Source: Allomyces macrogynus ATCC 38327 (lineage: Eukaryota > Blastocladiomycota > Blastocladiomycetes > Blastocladiales > Blastocladiaceae). From it: a stretch of DNA of 64,000 nt. The notes under the pieces were generated by a model that had not been told where the DNA came from, did no database searches, and was given only the letters and a program-made list of their open reading frames with translations. This document shows positions 22,823 through 33,823 of this stretch, piece after piece (within the stretch, counting starts at the first letter, position 1; every line of letters starts with the position of its first letter). Location: positions 937,590-1,001,589 of the forward strand of contig GG745329.1 in assembly GCA_000151295.1 (NCBI GenBank), written 5' to 3'. Made by a program: the position numbers and the translations under genes.

Positions 22823-23279
22823 GATGGGTGCTGGTGCTGGCGCGGGCGGGTTGTGCGGTAGGTGCCGGTGCGGATAGGTCGAGCAATCGCGAGCACGGCC
22901 GTGGTCGAAATATTGTGAATCGGCGTGGTGATCAGCGAAGCAGGTTCGCAGGACATGGGCAAGACCCACGTGCGCTCACGAAACAAGCGAGAGACAGCGG
23001 ACAAGTCCACTGAGGTTTTGGGCCACGGACAGGTTTTGATGGATGCCTTGACACGGGCCAGAAACTGGGATCGCTAACTGTGATCGTGATGAGCTTCGAC
23101 GGCAGGCAGAGCTCGCCCAGCAGCGCCAACGCGCTCACGGAGCGAGCGCGGAGCTGACTGGAAAAAGGAGGTCACGAGGGACCAAAAAAATAAAGATATG
23201 TTGACCCATGCTCCTAACATGAAATCCTTGCCAAAACCGAACCGACGGGTTCCTGCTGATCGACGAAAGCATAAAGAGA
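22823..23279. other. Intergenic region (TIM8 promoter / stress-protein 3' flank)
   Basis: Both flanking genes are on the minus strand, so this holds the TIM8 promoter and the 3' UTR of the stress-protein gene. No element was recognised. Confidence 0.45.
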
Positions 23280-24041
23280 CTACGCCGACGCCTCTGGGTG
23301 CGGCGCCTTCTCCTCGGCCTCGGCCTCGGTGGCCTCGGCGGGCAGCGCATCGAGCACGCCCTTGGCCTCGGCGTCCATGATCGCAGCGGCCGAGTCGGTC
23401 GGCTCCGCGACCTCGTTGGCGGCAGCAGCAGCAGCAGCGGCGGCGGCCTCTTGGTCGACAGCCACCTGAGCCGTCTCGGGCGTCTCCGAGACGGGCGCGC
23501 GCTGCGCGCCGAGGTTCTGCTTGACAAGTGCCGAGTCGGCGGGCGGGCGAATGACGAGCACGGGGCACGGGCAGTGGTTGGTGATGTAGTTGGAGACCGA
23601 CCCGAGGAACGCGCGCTGCAGTGTGCCGAGCCCACGCGACCCGCAGACAACGAGCGTTGCGTTCAGTTCCTGGGCCTTGCGCACAATGTCGGACCGCGTA
23701 TCGCCGCGGATCGAGATGGCGCGCACAGTGAAATGCGCCTTCTTGAGGTCGTAGCCGTAGTGCTGCAGAAGCTTGTGCGACGACAGGCGGTGATCCTCCT
23801 CGGCATCGCGCGCGGCCGTGGCCGCGTCCTCGTAGAGCGCGCTCGGGCCGACGGCGATCGGGCGCACGTGCACGAGCACAACGTGGTCGGTGACGGGCGA
23901 GAGCAGGTTCTGCTTGGCCCAGTCGAAGGCGTAGGCCGAGTGGTTCGAGTGGTCGAGCGCGAGCAGGACAATGCGCTTGGCAACGGCGGGCGTCGCGGCG
24001 AGCGTCGCGTTGGCAGGTGTCGGCGAGCCGGCGGCAGACAT
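23280..24041 (-). CDS. Universal stress protein A (UspA) domain protein
   Basis: One exon of 253 residues. Residues about 20-170 form a Usp fold: RIVLLALDHSNHSAYAFDWA at the N-terminal strand, HVVLVHVRP, and the ATP-binding signature G-2x-G-9x-G(S) seen in GSRGLGTLQRAFLGSVSNY followed by CPCPVLVIRPP. This class usually binds ATP. The C-terminal 80 residues are low complexity, with a run of about ten alanines and acidic repeats, and are probably disordered. A start at the upstream in-frame codon (24359) is rejected because a TATA box lies between it and ATG 24041. Its role in stress or osmotic response is inferred from the family. Confidence 0.9.
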   Translation of the reverse strand: MSAAGSPTPANATLAATPAVAKRIVLLALDHSNHSAYAFDWAKQNLLSPVTDHVVLVHVRPIAVGPSALYEDAATAARDAEEDHRLSSHKLLQHYGYDLKKAHFTVRAISIRGDTRSDIVRKAQELNATLVVCGSRGLGTLQRAFLGSVSNYITNHCPCPVLVIRPPADSALVKQNLGAQRAPVSETPETAQVAVDQEAAAAAAAAAANEVAEPTDSAAAIMDAEAKGVLDALPAEATEAEAEEKAPHPEASA

Positions 24042-24837
24042 GGTGGTGGCGGTGGGTTGATGAATGGGTTTGGTTGCAGCACGAATGGATAGAGGAGCGC
24101 CGCGGGTCGCGGGGCGCGTCGCGGTTTTATAAGTCGCAGCAGCAACAGCAGGAACGCCACGCGCTCTGCTCGAGACTCGGCGGCGGACGGGGCCAGCACG
24201 CGCGCGTCGGTCGACGGTGGGCGGCGCGCCTTGTGAGGTGCGATGGCGTGCAGTTGCATCCGCGGGCCGCTGGAATGCGCTGTCGCAGCTTCCAGGTTCA
24301 GGGTTTCCGGGTTTCCGGATTGTGCGGCCAAGGTTGCATGATTCACGCTGTGTCATCAACGCGTCTCTGCGGCCTGCCGGGTGCCGCGATCGCGTGAGAA
24401 AACCGTCAGATCAATCGCAGACGAACGGTGTGGCACAGCACCACGCCCGCTATTGGGCGCAGCAGCAAGCAGCCCCCCCTGGATCAAGCCACGGGCGGCT
24501 GCGCCACCCCGCGGGCAGCCACAGACCTTCCTTTTCTGGTTCTGGGTCGCGGGAGGCAGGGTGGGTCGCCAACCCACGTTTGAACCACGCGCGCAAACGA
24601 CCCCAAGCAGCTTCGACCTCGACGACCTCCTGCACTGCAAAGGCCCCGTCCTCTCCCGGCCAGCGCCAACCAAGACCAGACGACCAAGCGCATTTCGCGC
24701 ACGAACGAGCGGCTCTGTACCACGTCCATCCGCTTGCGAGCCCGTGGCTGCCTCCGCAACGCCCCGCCCGCCCACTTGGCCCGCCACCGACGCCGTTCGC
24801 CCGCCCAGCAGCTGCAGCCATCGAAAATATTAACACC
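24042..24837. other. Divergent promoter region (stress protein / CMK1)
   Basis: About 800 bp between divergent starts. Apart from the minus-strand TATA box, nothing specific is recognised; the CMK1 side is C-rich without a TATA element. Confidence 0.45.
24125..24131 (-). promoter_or_regulatory. TATA box of the universal stress protein gene
   Basis: TATAAAA read on the minus strand, 84 bp upstream of the ATG at 24041, is the only AT-rich element in the region. The distance is normal for a fungal TATA promoter and fits an inducible gene. Confidence 0.65.
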
Positions 24838-26691
24838 ATGACGTTCACCGAGGCACAACCCGCTATCCGTCCTTGGTCCGTTCGTTACCCAAACGCCCGC
24901 CCGCCACCGGGCCCAGGTCGGAGAATCGAGTGATCGCAGGCCCCGTTCCGCAGTGCTGCGAGCTGCAACGCTTGGCGCGGCCATGTCCTTGCCATCGACC
25001 GCCTCCCTGATCGCTAGATGCTCTCGCACCATGGTTTGATGTAGCGAGTACAAGGTCGGCAAGGTCCTCGGCGAGGGCACGTATGCCAAGGTCAAGGAGG
25101 CCTTCCACGTACGCATCACCATTGCGCTGCTCGTTTCGTTCACCTTGAACTCTGGGGCCGATCACCAACGGATCAACTGGAATGTCGCGACGTAGATCAA
25201 GACGGGAAAGGCCTACGCGTGCAAAATCTTCAACAAGAAGCTCATGGTGGGCCGCGAGCAGTACGTGTTGGGACCGTTTGGGGAGCGCGCAATACCTGCC
25301 AGCTCGTGCTGTTCGCGTCGCCGCGCCTGTTTCTGGCTTTCCATCGCGCGATCACTATCCCCAACGTGTCACGAGCCCTGTTCCTGACCTCCTCCACCCT
25401 GCAGTATGGTGCTCAACGAGATCAAGATCCTCAAGCAGGTCTCTCAGGGCCACCCGAACCTGATCAGCCTAGTCGATTACTTTGAATCGGGTCCGTTGCG
25501 CCTTGTTGCTCGATTCTCACGACGACGCGAACCGCCGATTGATGACGACGCTGACGCACATTCTTTGAATCAGCCAACAACTTGTACTTGATTTTGGAGT
25601 ACTGCCGGTTCGTTGAATTTTCTCGCCTTACCGACGAAAAAGGGCGACCATTTGACGCCTGCTCGACGCGTACAGGGGTGGCGAGCTCTTCTACCGCATT
25701 TGCAACAAGGGCCACTACTACGAGCACGACGCTGCCAACATTGTGCGCACCATTTGCGATGCCGTCGCGTACTTGCACGACCAAAACGTGATCCATCGCG
25801 ATCTCAAGCCCGAGGTTAGCTTTCGCTTTTTTGATCGACGCGACGTAACGATTATTTTGTCAACTCACTGCCCGCGCGACGCGTAGAACCTGCTCTTCCG
25901 CACGGCCGACGAAGACTCGGATCTCATGATTGCCGATTTTGGTCTCGCGCGGTGTCTTGAGTCGGACTCGTACCCGCTGCTCACAACCGTGTGCGGCACG
26001 CCCGGGTTCATGAGTCCGGAGATTCTGCAGCATTTGCCCTACGGCAAACCCGTCGACATGTGGTACGTGAGCGTGCTCCACATTTACCGTGCCATTTCTT
26101 CGCATCGTAGAACTGATGCTGATCCCGAATGACCACGACGTGTAGGGCCATTGGCTGCATCACCTACTTTTTGCTCGTCGGGTACACGCCGTTTGACCGC
26201 AACTCGACTGCCGACGAGATCCAGGCGATTATCGCGGCCGACTACGCCTTCACGCCCGAGGAATATTGGTACTTTCCGTCGAATTGCGTACCCAAGCGCG
26301 TGGCCATCAGCTCACTTTTCTCCACCCACCCAAACATAGGGTCCACGTCTCGGACACGGCCAAGGACTTCATTCGCGGCCTGCTCATGCTCGACCCGAAC
26401 GAGCGCATGACCGCGCGGCAAGCGCTCGAGCACCCGTGGCTCGTTCAGTACGCGCCGCGCGCGACCGCGCGCGACCTGTCCGTCGACCCGGCGCAGGAAG
26501 CGCTCGCGCCCGGCGATTTGCTCCCGCACATTCGTGCCAACTCCAAGTCAAACGCCGGCGACAAGCTGCGCAAGGCCGTGCGCGCCATGCAGGCCGCTGC
26601 ACACTGGTCGCATATTCTGGGCGTCGAGCCCATGAACCCGAACGATTTGCCGATGCCCGTCGACGAGCACCTGCCGACGATCGAGCTGTAG
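24838..26691 (+). CDS. CMK1: Calcium/calmodulin-dependent protein kinase type I (CMK1-like)
   Basis: Nine exons are read: 24838-24875, 25045-25108, 25196-25260, 25405-25490, 25574-25607, 25676-25814, 25887-26062, 26146-26268 and 26340-26691. They give 358 residues. All kinase motifs are intact: glycine loop LGEGTYAKV, VAIK-type YACKIF, HRDLKPENLL, DFGLAR, activation-segment threonine in CGTPGFMSPE, and the late VDMWAIGCITYFLLVGYTPF. The C-terminal tail around residues 300-330 (KLRKAVRAMQAAAHWSHI) has the basic amphipathic look of an autoinhibitory/calmodulin-binding helix. Exon 1 is only 38 nt; its donor GTCCGT is weak, but it alone yields the family motif RPCEYKVGK. Exon 5 is a 34-nt microexon. 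Confidence 0.93.
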
Positions 26692-27147
26692 TTTGCGAGA
26701 ACGGGGCGGCAGGTGGTGATGGACGCGGTGGTGCGTGGTGGGCCGGCAACGGCCGCGGTGTTCTGGTTTTTGGTTTGTTATTGCTCAGTTTTGATATCAC
26801 CAATGGAGGGCTCGCTTGCAAATCCTAGTCATCGTCGTCACCGACCTGTTTGATCATTTTTTTGAAGTGAGTGAGCCAATCCTCGTTGATCCTTGACGTT
26901 TCGACGCGGCTTGTGCTGAAGCATGCAGGGCCGCCCACTCACGTGGTCGTGATCAGCTCGCCAACTGGACCCGGCACTTCGAATATTTCCACGTATCCGC
27001 CAGCACCATCGCCCACAACAGCGGCCAACTCGACGCACACCTTGTTACTGGTCGCGGTCAGCTCAGCCTACGATTGTTCGACGTGACCACGCGCAATCCG
27101 ACTCTGCAGCCACATTTTGGATCAAGAACGTTCTCGACACCGGAAAA
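26692..27147. other. Intergenic region (CMK1 3' / EMC2 5')
   Basis: Both neighbours are on the plus strand. The first half should be the CMK1 3' UTR and the second the EMC2 promoter. No motif was recognised. Confidence 0.4.
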
Positions 27148-28219
27148 ATGACCGCCGTTGCACCCAGCTTCGACGATGCCGTCCAGGAACTGCGCAACCA
27201 GCGGTCGTCCATGGACGTGAACCCGTACCGCACCGTTGAGCTCGCGCGCCTGGTCCTGAAGCGCGGAGGACGGCTCGGCGATGAAGGTAGCGCTCTTCAC
27301 AAAGGCGAGCACGACCGCGAGACGGGTCCGCTGACGCTCTGCATGGTGGTCATGTAGTCTGGGCCGTGCTCGAGCAGTCGGCCATGGCGCTGCTGGATCT
27401 GGGGATGATCGAGGAAGCGCAGGTCCGCGCTGGTCAATTACATCGCTGCTGAACAGTTGCTCACTCTCCTTGGCCAACCAGAAAGACATCGACGTGCTCG
27501 ACCGCAAGTTTGCGGGATCAACACGCGTGCAAAAACTGACGGCCATGGTGCACGAGGCTAAGGGCGAATTCGACCATGCCATGGCGCTCTACAACCAGCT
27601 ACTTGAGCAGCGGCCAGCAGATACGGTACCGGTCCCTCCCCTCCCGCTCGTGCGGCCCGGGATCCCTCCCACTGACCATGACGCTTGCCCCGCCCAGACC
27701 CTCATGAAGCGCAAGATCGCCGTGCTCAAATCGCAGCGCCGCACGCAAGACGCGATTGCCGCACTGAACCTCCTCCTCGACACGCTGCCGAGCGACGCCG
27801 AGGCCTGGCTTGAACTTGCCGACCTCTACGCAGGCGCACACATGCTGCAACCCGCCGCGCACGCCGTCGAAGAGGCGCTGCTCCTGCTCCCGACCAACCA
27901 TTTCGTGCACGCGACCTACGCCGACCTGCTCTACGCGCTCGGCCGCCGCGACCTCGCGCTCAAGGCCTACTGCCGCGCCGTCGAGCTCGTGCCGGGGTAC
28001 GTCGCGGGACTGTACGGCGTCGTCAAGTGTGCGCGCGAGGTGGCCAAGGATGCGCCGGCGACGCCGGACGCGCCGCCGCGTGAAAGTTATGAGAAGTTGG
28101 CCAAGGTCGCGGAGAAGGCACTGTTGCAGGCGTATGATCAGCGCGCGGTCGTGGCCGGGCGCGAGGATTCTGCGGCGGTGCGTGCGGCGCGCGCATGGTT
28201 GACCGGGTCGGAGATGTGA
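27148..28219 (+). CDS. EMC2: ER membrane protein complex subunit 2 (EMC2, TPR protein)
   Basis: Four exons (27148-27286, 27358-27422, 27482-27625, 27698-28219) give 289 residues, close to the 297 of human EMC2. TPR repeats run from about residue 60 to 240, with family stretches VQKLTAMVHEAKGEFDHAM, MKRKIAVLKSQRRTQDAIAA, EAWLELADLY and HATYADLLYALG. EMC2 is the cytosolic scaffold of the EMC, which inserts tail-anchored and multi-pass proteins into the ER membrane. No transmembrane segment is present, as expected. The ATG at 27148 is the first in frame and gives a typical N-terminus. Confidence in the middle exons is high because phase and family sequence agree at every joint. Confidence 0.9.
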
Positions 28220-28391
28220 GTTTGGCGGTCGTTTTCCAGAGCATAAATCGACCAGTTGGACCTCCACCATGTGCTTCAGTGGCAACAGCAAGCGCGTATC
28301 AAATTGGGGCGGACAAAACCGAATGAAAGGCCAGGAAACGGAAAAAAAAAACATCAAGAACGCGAGCAAGGCCGAACGGGTAGGGAATCAA

Positions 28392-30900
28392 TCACTTTGG
28401 CACGATCCCGAGCTCACGGTTTACTTCGAGCAGCCGCTGCTGGTGCGCGGGCAGGTCAGCCAACCGCTCCTCGAGCGAGGCAATCTCCTTTTCGAGCGAC
28501 ATTTGCTCCTCGGCCGTGCCAATTTGCGTCACTTCCCAGTCACCGTCGTCCTTGAACCGCAGCAGCGTCTGGTGGTACCGGAACAGCGCCGGGCGGTGGC
28601 TTATGGTCACGAGCGTGATACCCAGTTCTTTGGCGCGGTTGTACTAAACGAGATTTGCGTCGTGAGTTTGCGAGGACTGGATCGCACGCGTGCCGGGAAT
28701 CGAAGCGTACCATAAGCCCCTCGACGTCCGTCGACACGGCGCTCGTGCACTCGTCCATGAAAGCCAGCACCGGCTTGTGGTAGAAGAGCCGCGCGAGGTT
28801 GAGACGCTGCTTTTCGCCACCAGAGCACACGTCCTTCCACCTATCAACCACGCTCGGTTAGTTCATGCGGGTCCAGATCGCCGCACGAAATTGCAAGCCC
28901 AACGTACTCCTTGATGGTATCCCACCCGCCCTCGCGGCCCGGCAAGTACGCCAAGTGCACCCACTCGAGCACGCGCATCAAATCTGCGTCCGTAACCCCC
29001 TTGGCGCGCATCTGCTCGACCGAGTCCGGGTAAATCACCTGGTCGCGCAACGTGCCGAGCACCAGGTACGGCCGCTGCGGAATATAGAAAATGTCCATGT
29101 CGTGCGGCCGGTAGAGCGTGCCCTCGAACAGCGGCCACAAGCCACGCACGACACGGGCCACCGACGTTTTCCCAATCCCGTTCGCGCCCGTGATCATCAT
29201 ATGCTGGCCGGGTGCCACGTGCAGGTTCAGGCCCGAGACCAGCTCCTGGCCGGCGGCACCCGTCGGGTTCGGCACGACCACGTCGACGTTCTCGAATCGC
29301 AGCCCGTCAGCCGCGTCGCCAATGATCACCTGCCCGTGAATCGCACCGAGCGCGTGCTTGTCGCTGCTCCCGTCGGTCGCAAACTTGCGCGCGTGCATGG
29401 CGTGCAGGACGGCAAGCAGAGTGTAGACGCGCGACGTCGACCCGGCCAGCTCGGCAATCGACTTGTAGGCGTACATCAGCCGGCCACCGGCATCGGCCAG
29501 ACTCAGCAAGTGGCGCTTGTTGGTGATGAACGCCTGCGTATGGTTGCGTGCCTGTCGCGGGGCGCCCGACGAGGGCAGGGCCTCGGGCATGTTGCTGCTG
29601 CCGACGTGCGCGACCGCGTGCGCTGATTGCGTGACGGCGTCGTCGCTTGCTGCACGCTGCGCGTCGCGCCGCGCCTTGGCGCCCGAGTATTGCGGCAGGA
29701 AGACGGGGACGGCGCACACGCCGAGACCGACCGCCGACCACACGTACTTGATAAGAAAGTCCTCGGCCATGTTGTACCCGATCTTGACCTTGTAAACCGA
29801 GTTGACGTGCTTGACGAGCCGCAGGTAGGCTTGCTTGAGCAGCGACTTTTCGCGTGCCTCGCCCTGTGGGAAATTAAAGACATGTCAGCAATAATCGAGC
29901 GCGACCAGACCCAAGGTCCAATCAACGCACATTGTAGAAGCAAATCTCCTCGGCATTGAGCGTCAATCGCGTATGCGCCGTGCGGAAATCGCCTTCGAGC
30001 TTGGCCTCGGCCGCGGCCATACGGCCAAACGCCGGCGTGACGGCGCGCAGCAGTCGCGCGGTCACCATATAGTTGACAAACAACCCCGCCATACCCAAGA
30101 CGCCAATGTACCGCGCAAGTTGCACGTTGTAGATGATAATGTCGACGAGCGGCTTGCCCACGTCCGAGTAGACGGACGAGACCGTGTCGCAGAACCGCGC
30201 CACGTCCGTGACAATGTACTGGTCGGGCCCTTCGATGCGGTTGTCGAGCGTGAGCAGACGGTAGTAGCCCTGCTCCTTGTCGAGGTAGAGATTATTGATG
30301 TAGGTCATGAGCCGCGTGCGGAAGGCGATCGCGAGTTTCTGTATTGCAAAACGGTGGACAACTATGCTCAGATCCGGAATCATCCTGGCGGGAGGAGCAA
30401 TCGAGAGAAATGGAGCGCACCGACTGCAAATATCGAATCATCGAGTTGGTGTAGGTGGCCGGCAGCGCAATTGCAAACCAGTACCCGATCCCCTTGAGAA
30501 ACTCCTTGCCATTGGCAGCAACCAGGTCGCGCACGATCCGACCATCGATTCGCGCGACCACGACCGACAGATAGGTGCGCAGCAACAGGAAAATCGTGTG
30601 CAGCGCCAATATCAGCACCTCCTTGGTCTGGATCCCGGGAATGCACACGCCCAGCACCGCCTTGAGCTGCCGCAAAAACTCGCGGTTCACGCCGACGCGC
30701 TTGGTGCCTGCAGGCGGAATGTGCGCGAATGCCGCGGCCAAGTCGTCATTCGCACTTGTGTCGGTTTTTGGGCGCGCTCGCCGGTCGACGGCCATGCGGC
30801 GCATCCCATAGAGCACGACCGACGCGAGCGCGGTCATGGTCGCGCCCTTGACAGCGGCCGACTTGCTGCGGCCATGCGCGACGCCGAGGAGCATTTCCAT
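28392..30900 (-). CDS. Peroxisomal-type ABC half transporter, subfamily D (ALDP/PMP70-like)
   Basis: Five exons (30900-30421, 30338-29931, 29863-28908, 28840-28711, 28643-28392) give 741 residues, the size of human ALDP. The membrane domain contains the subfamily motifs [19 protein letters not shown] and DNRIEGPDQ, and an EAA-like segment [17 protein letters not shown]. The nucleotide-binding domain has Walker [12 protein letters not shown], the signature [13 protein letters not shown] (usual LSGGEKQR), Walker [14 protein letters not shown] and the H-loop TISHRP. A coiled coil closes the protein, ending VPK. Such half transporters dimerise and import long-chain acyl-CoA into peroxisomes for beta-oxidation. 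An in-frame start further upstream (31020) adds residues without family similarity, so ATG 30900 is preferred. Confidence 0.92.
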
Positions 30901-31790
30901 GGTTCGAATTTCTTGTTTACTTTTGACGGCTTGGCGAGGAACGCCGTGGCGAACAGGGATCCACGAGCGGCGTACACACGCGCCGCTGAACTGGGACCGA
31001 AAAACGTCGCCTTGATCCAACGGGTCAGCGCCCGTCGAGCTGATCTGACGGATTCCGTGGGCGACCGGGTGAGCGTGACGATGCTCCCGTTGCGGTTGAG
31101 AGTTTCAGAGTCGACTTATCGGCGTGGCAGCAAGCGGTTGCCGCCGCCGCTACCGTCGTCGTCGAGTGCTGGAAGTCGTTTGCGGGGGTTGCGCGCGTGC
31201 GTGCCGTCGCCGTCGTCGCTCGCGGTCGTCGTCGTTGGTGTGGGTGTGCGCGGGAGCAGGGATCGTCCGGCGTCCGCGCCCGTGGCGTGCTCGCTCTCAA
31301 GCCGTTTGCCAGCGGCGAAAATGCGCTTGGGCGAGAATGAAAGCGAAAGCGGGGGCGACTTCTCGGACGGCCACGACGAAGCTGCCAATGATCGCCAACG
31401 TGTGATTTCTGCGCGGCCAGAAAGTCGTCATTTCGTTGCCCCCAGGCGTTCCCATGTGAAAGTTTCGTGATGTTTGTGGCGACGCGGTCACGTTTTGGAT
31501 AACATTGATGATATCTCGATAGTCGTGGAGGAGGACGGCGACGGCGACGACGACGCTCACGATCCAGATAACACAGTCCCCCTCCTTGTATTTGGTCTTT
31601 GCAAAGTCGCGCTACGCTACGTTACCGCGCTTCTCCACCCCCTCGTGGAGACAGTCGCGGGCCTCATCCAGTCCAAACTCCGCCAGTCGTCCCTCTCGCC
31701 TCTCTCGTCAGTCTACGTATCGTCGAGTAGTCGCGGTGGTCGTCGGGAACCGACACTCGACTCGCCGGTTGGTCGCGGCCCCGCTTCAAA
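30901..31790. other. Intergenic region (ABCD promoter / GATA gene 3' flank)
   Basis: Both flanking genes run leftwards. The region contains CGCCGTCGTC-type simple triplets near 31195-31240 and no supported gene. ORFs here on the plus strand are Arg/Ser-rich artefacts. Confidence 0.4.
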
Positions 31791-33823
31791 TCAGATCGGC
31801 AAGTTGCAGACGCGGCACATGCGCGCGGGCGCCTCGGACTTGGTCGGAATGTAGTTGCACCGCTCGCAGTGAATATGTCCGTTGCGACTAAAATCATGGT
31901 TTCGGTCAGTAACCCGCCAGGTGGACAACGAGTGCCGCCATCGCATTCAAATCCGTACTTGTACCGCAACCCGCACTGGTTGCACAGTGTCACCGACTCG
32001 TGCCATCCGGTCCGCCACGTCGACTGCGCCGACTTGGTCGACCCGCAACTGTGACACGACTTGCGTGGGCCCACGGCACCACCCTCCCCGCCGGCCTCGT
32101 TCTCATCATTGCTCGCTGGTGACCGCGACCGCCGCGTTGTTGCCGGCGGCGGAGGCGACGTCGACGTCGGTCGCGGCTGCTGCTGCTGCGACGTCGTGCG
32201 TTTCCGCCGCGGCACCGGCGCCGGAAGCGGCACATACGCGTCTCCGTCCTCCTCCATCTTATCCATTGGCGGCGAAACCGACCGGGACCGCGACCGCGGA
32301 ACCCGCCGCGGGGTCGCCTGCGGCGCGGGCATCGGCGGCGACGCCGTCCCACCACGGACAAACGACGCGTCCGACGGCCGCCGCGCACGCACATACGCGT
32401 ACGACTCGGCCGCCGACTGCGAGACAAAGTCGGCCGCCGACGCGCCCGCGTAGGGGGACTGCGGCCGGTCGCGGTCGGCGCGCGACACGACCTGCACAGG
32501 TGGTGTTTCCTCCTCGACCGTTTCGAGTAATGGAGTGGCTGCGCGCGATGCGGGACGGCTGTCGCACGCATCGTACAGGTTCTCGAGTCGGAGTGATGGG
32601 CCAGCGTTGGGTTCCTCCGCGGCACGCGCGCGCTCGGCGTCGGCAAAGACAGGCGACTTGGTGCGCGTGCGCTGCATCTCGGACGCGAGTTCCGCGGCCT
32701 CAATGTCGAATTCGGCCGACGAGATGAGGCCAGGGGACTGCAGGTGTGGTGGGAGCTGCACCGGCGGTTTGGCTGCGGGCGACTTGAGCCTCGACGGGCG
32801 CGAGTTCGGTTGCGGTGGTGGAGTGATGGGCGCCGGCTCGGGCGTCGCCGACAGGTTCAGCGCGAGTGCGGCTGCGGCCGAGGTCGGGACGACGGGGGAT
32901 GCCGTCCGCGCACGCGCCGTTGCTGCTGCTGCCATCGCTGGCACTTCGGGAATCCCCTGCAGTCGGGCAAGCGACGTGGGCGCCGGCGAGAGCGAACGAG
33001 CGCGGATCAGCTCGTGTGCAGCACTAGCCGCCGACGGCGGGAGCGGTAACTGCACCATCCGTGCCGGCAGATCAAACGCGAGCATCCCGTGCGGCGGCGG
33101 CGAGGGCGTCGCGAGCGACATGGCCAACATACTCGCTGCACTGCCCGGCGGCTGCAGGCCGAGCACCGACGTCGGGGTCGTCGTTGCCGCAGGAACCGGT
33201 ACCGTCGAGAGCGCGAGCCGTGCGTGCAAGTCCTCCTCGTCCTCGTCCGATGAAAACGACGCGTCCACGGGCCGCGCGAGCGGCGACGACACGCGCATCG
33301 CCGCCATTCCATGCGCGACCGCGCCCATTCGCGGTGTACGCGGCGTCCGCTGCTGCTGCTGCGTGTCGTGGTGGTGCTCGGGCAAATCTTCGTCACCGGA
33401 ATCCCATATTGCCGCGCCCCCACGGGTCCCAACCGACCGACCGCGCGGAGACGACGGCCCCGCAGGTCCACGCGGAACACTACTCGCGCGCCCGCGCGGA
33501 TTGACTGGTGCTGGGACCACGGGCAACGAGTCAGACCGCGACCGCACGTGGACGAGCGGCAATGTCGGCGAGAGCGCGCCGGAACTCCACAGCCACGGAT
33601 CCGGTGCGTCGAGCGAGAACGGGATCTGGAAAACGACGCCCGGTGGGCCCATCCCGGCCATGGACGGCGACGGCGACCGCGTTGGGATAGATTTGCGCCG
33701 CGACCGCTTGAAGAGCGCGTCGTGCCCGAGAACGTTGTGCAAGTTGGGCGACATGGCACCGACCGACGCGCCAAACACGGCCGGGCCGCTCGCTGGCGCG
33801 CCGGGATTCGACGCGGTCGTCAT
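31791..33823 (-). CDS. GATA-type zinc-finger transcription factor
   Basis: Two exons (33823-31959, 31887-31791) give 653 residues. The first 580 are low complexity and rich in Pro, Ser, Ala and Arg, with many SP/TP sites (for example TSPPPPATTRRSRSP), typical of a disordered regulatory region. A GATA finger, CHSCGSTKSAQSTWR then LCNQCGLRY, lies at about residues 588-621 and ends exon 1. Exon 2 adds 32 residues containing a second Cys4 array (HCERCNYI and MCRVCNLPI) and the stop. Without the splice the frame would run on into basic sequence with no cysteines. DNA binding to GATA sites is a family property. Which process it controls (nitrogen, light, iron) cannot be told. Confidence 0.87.
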
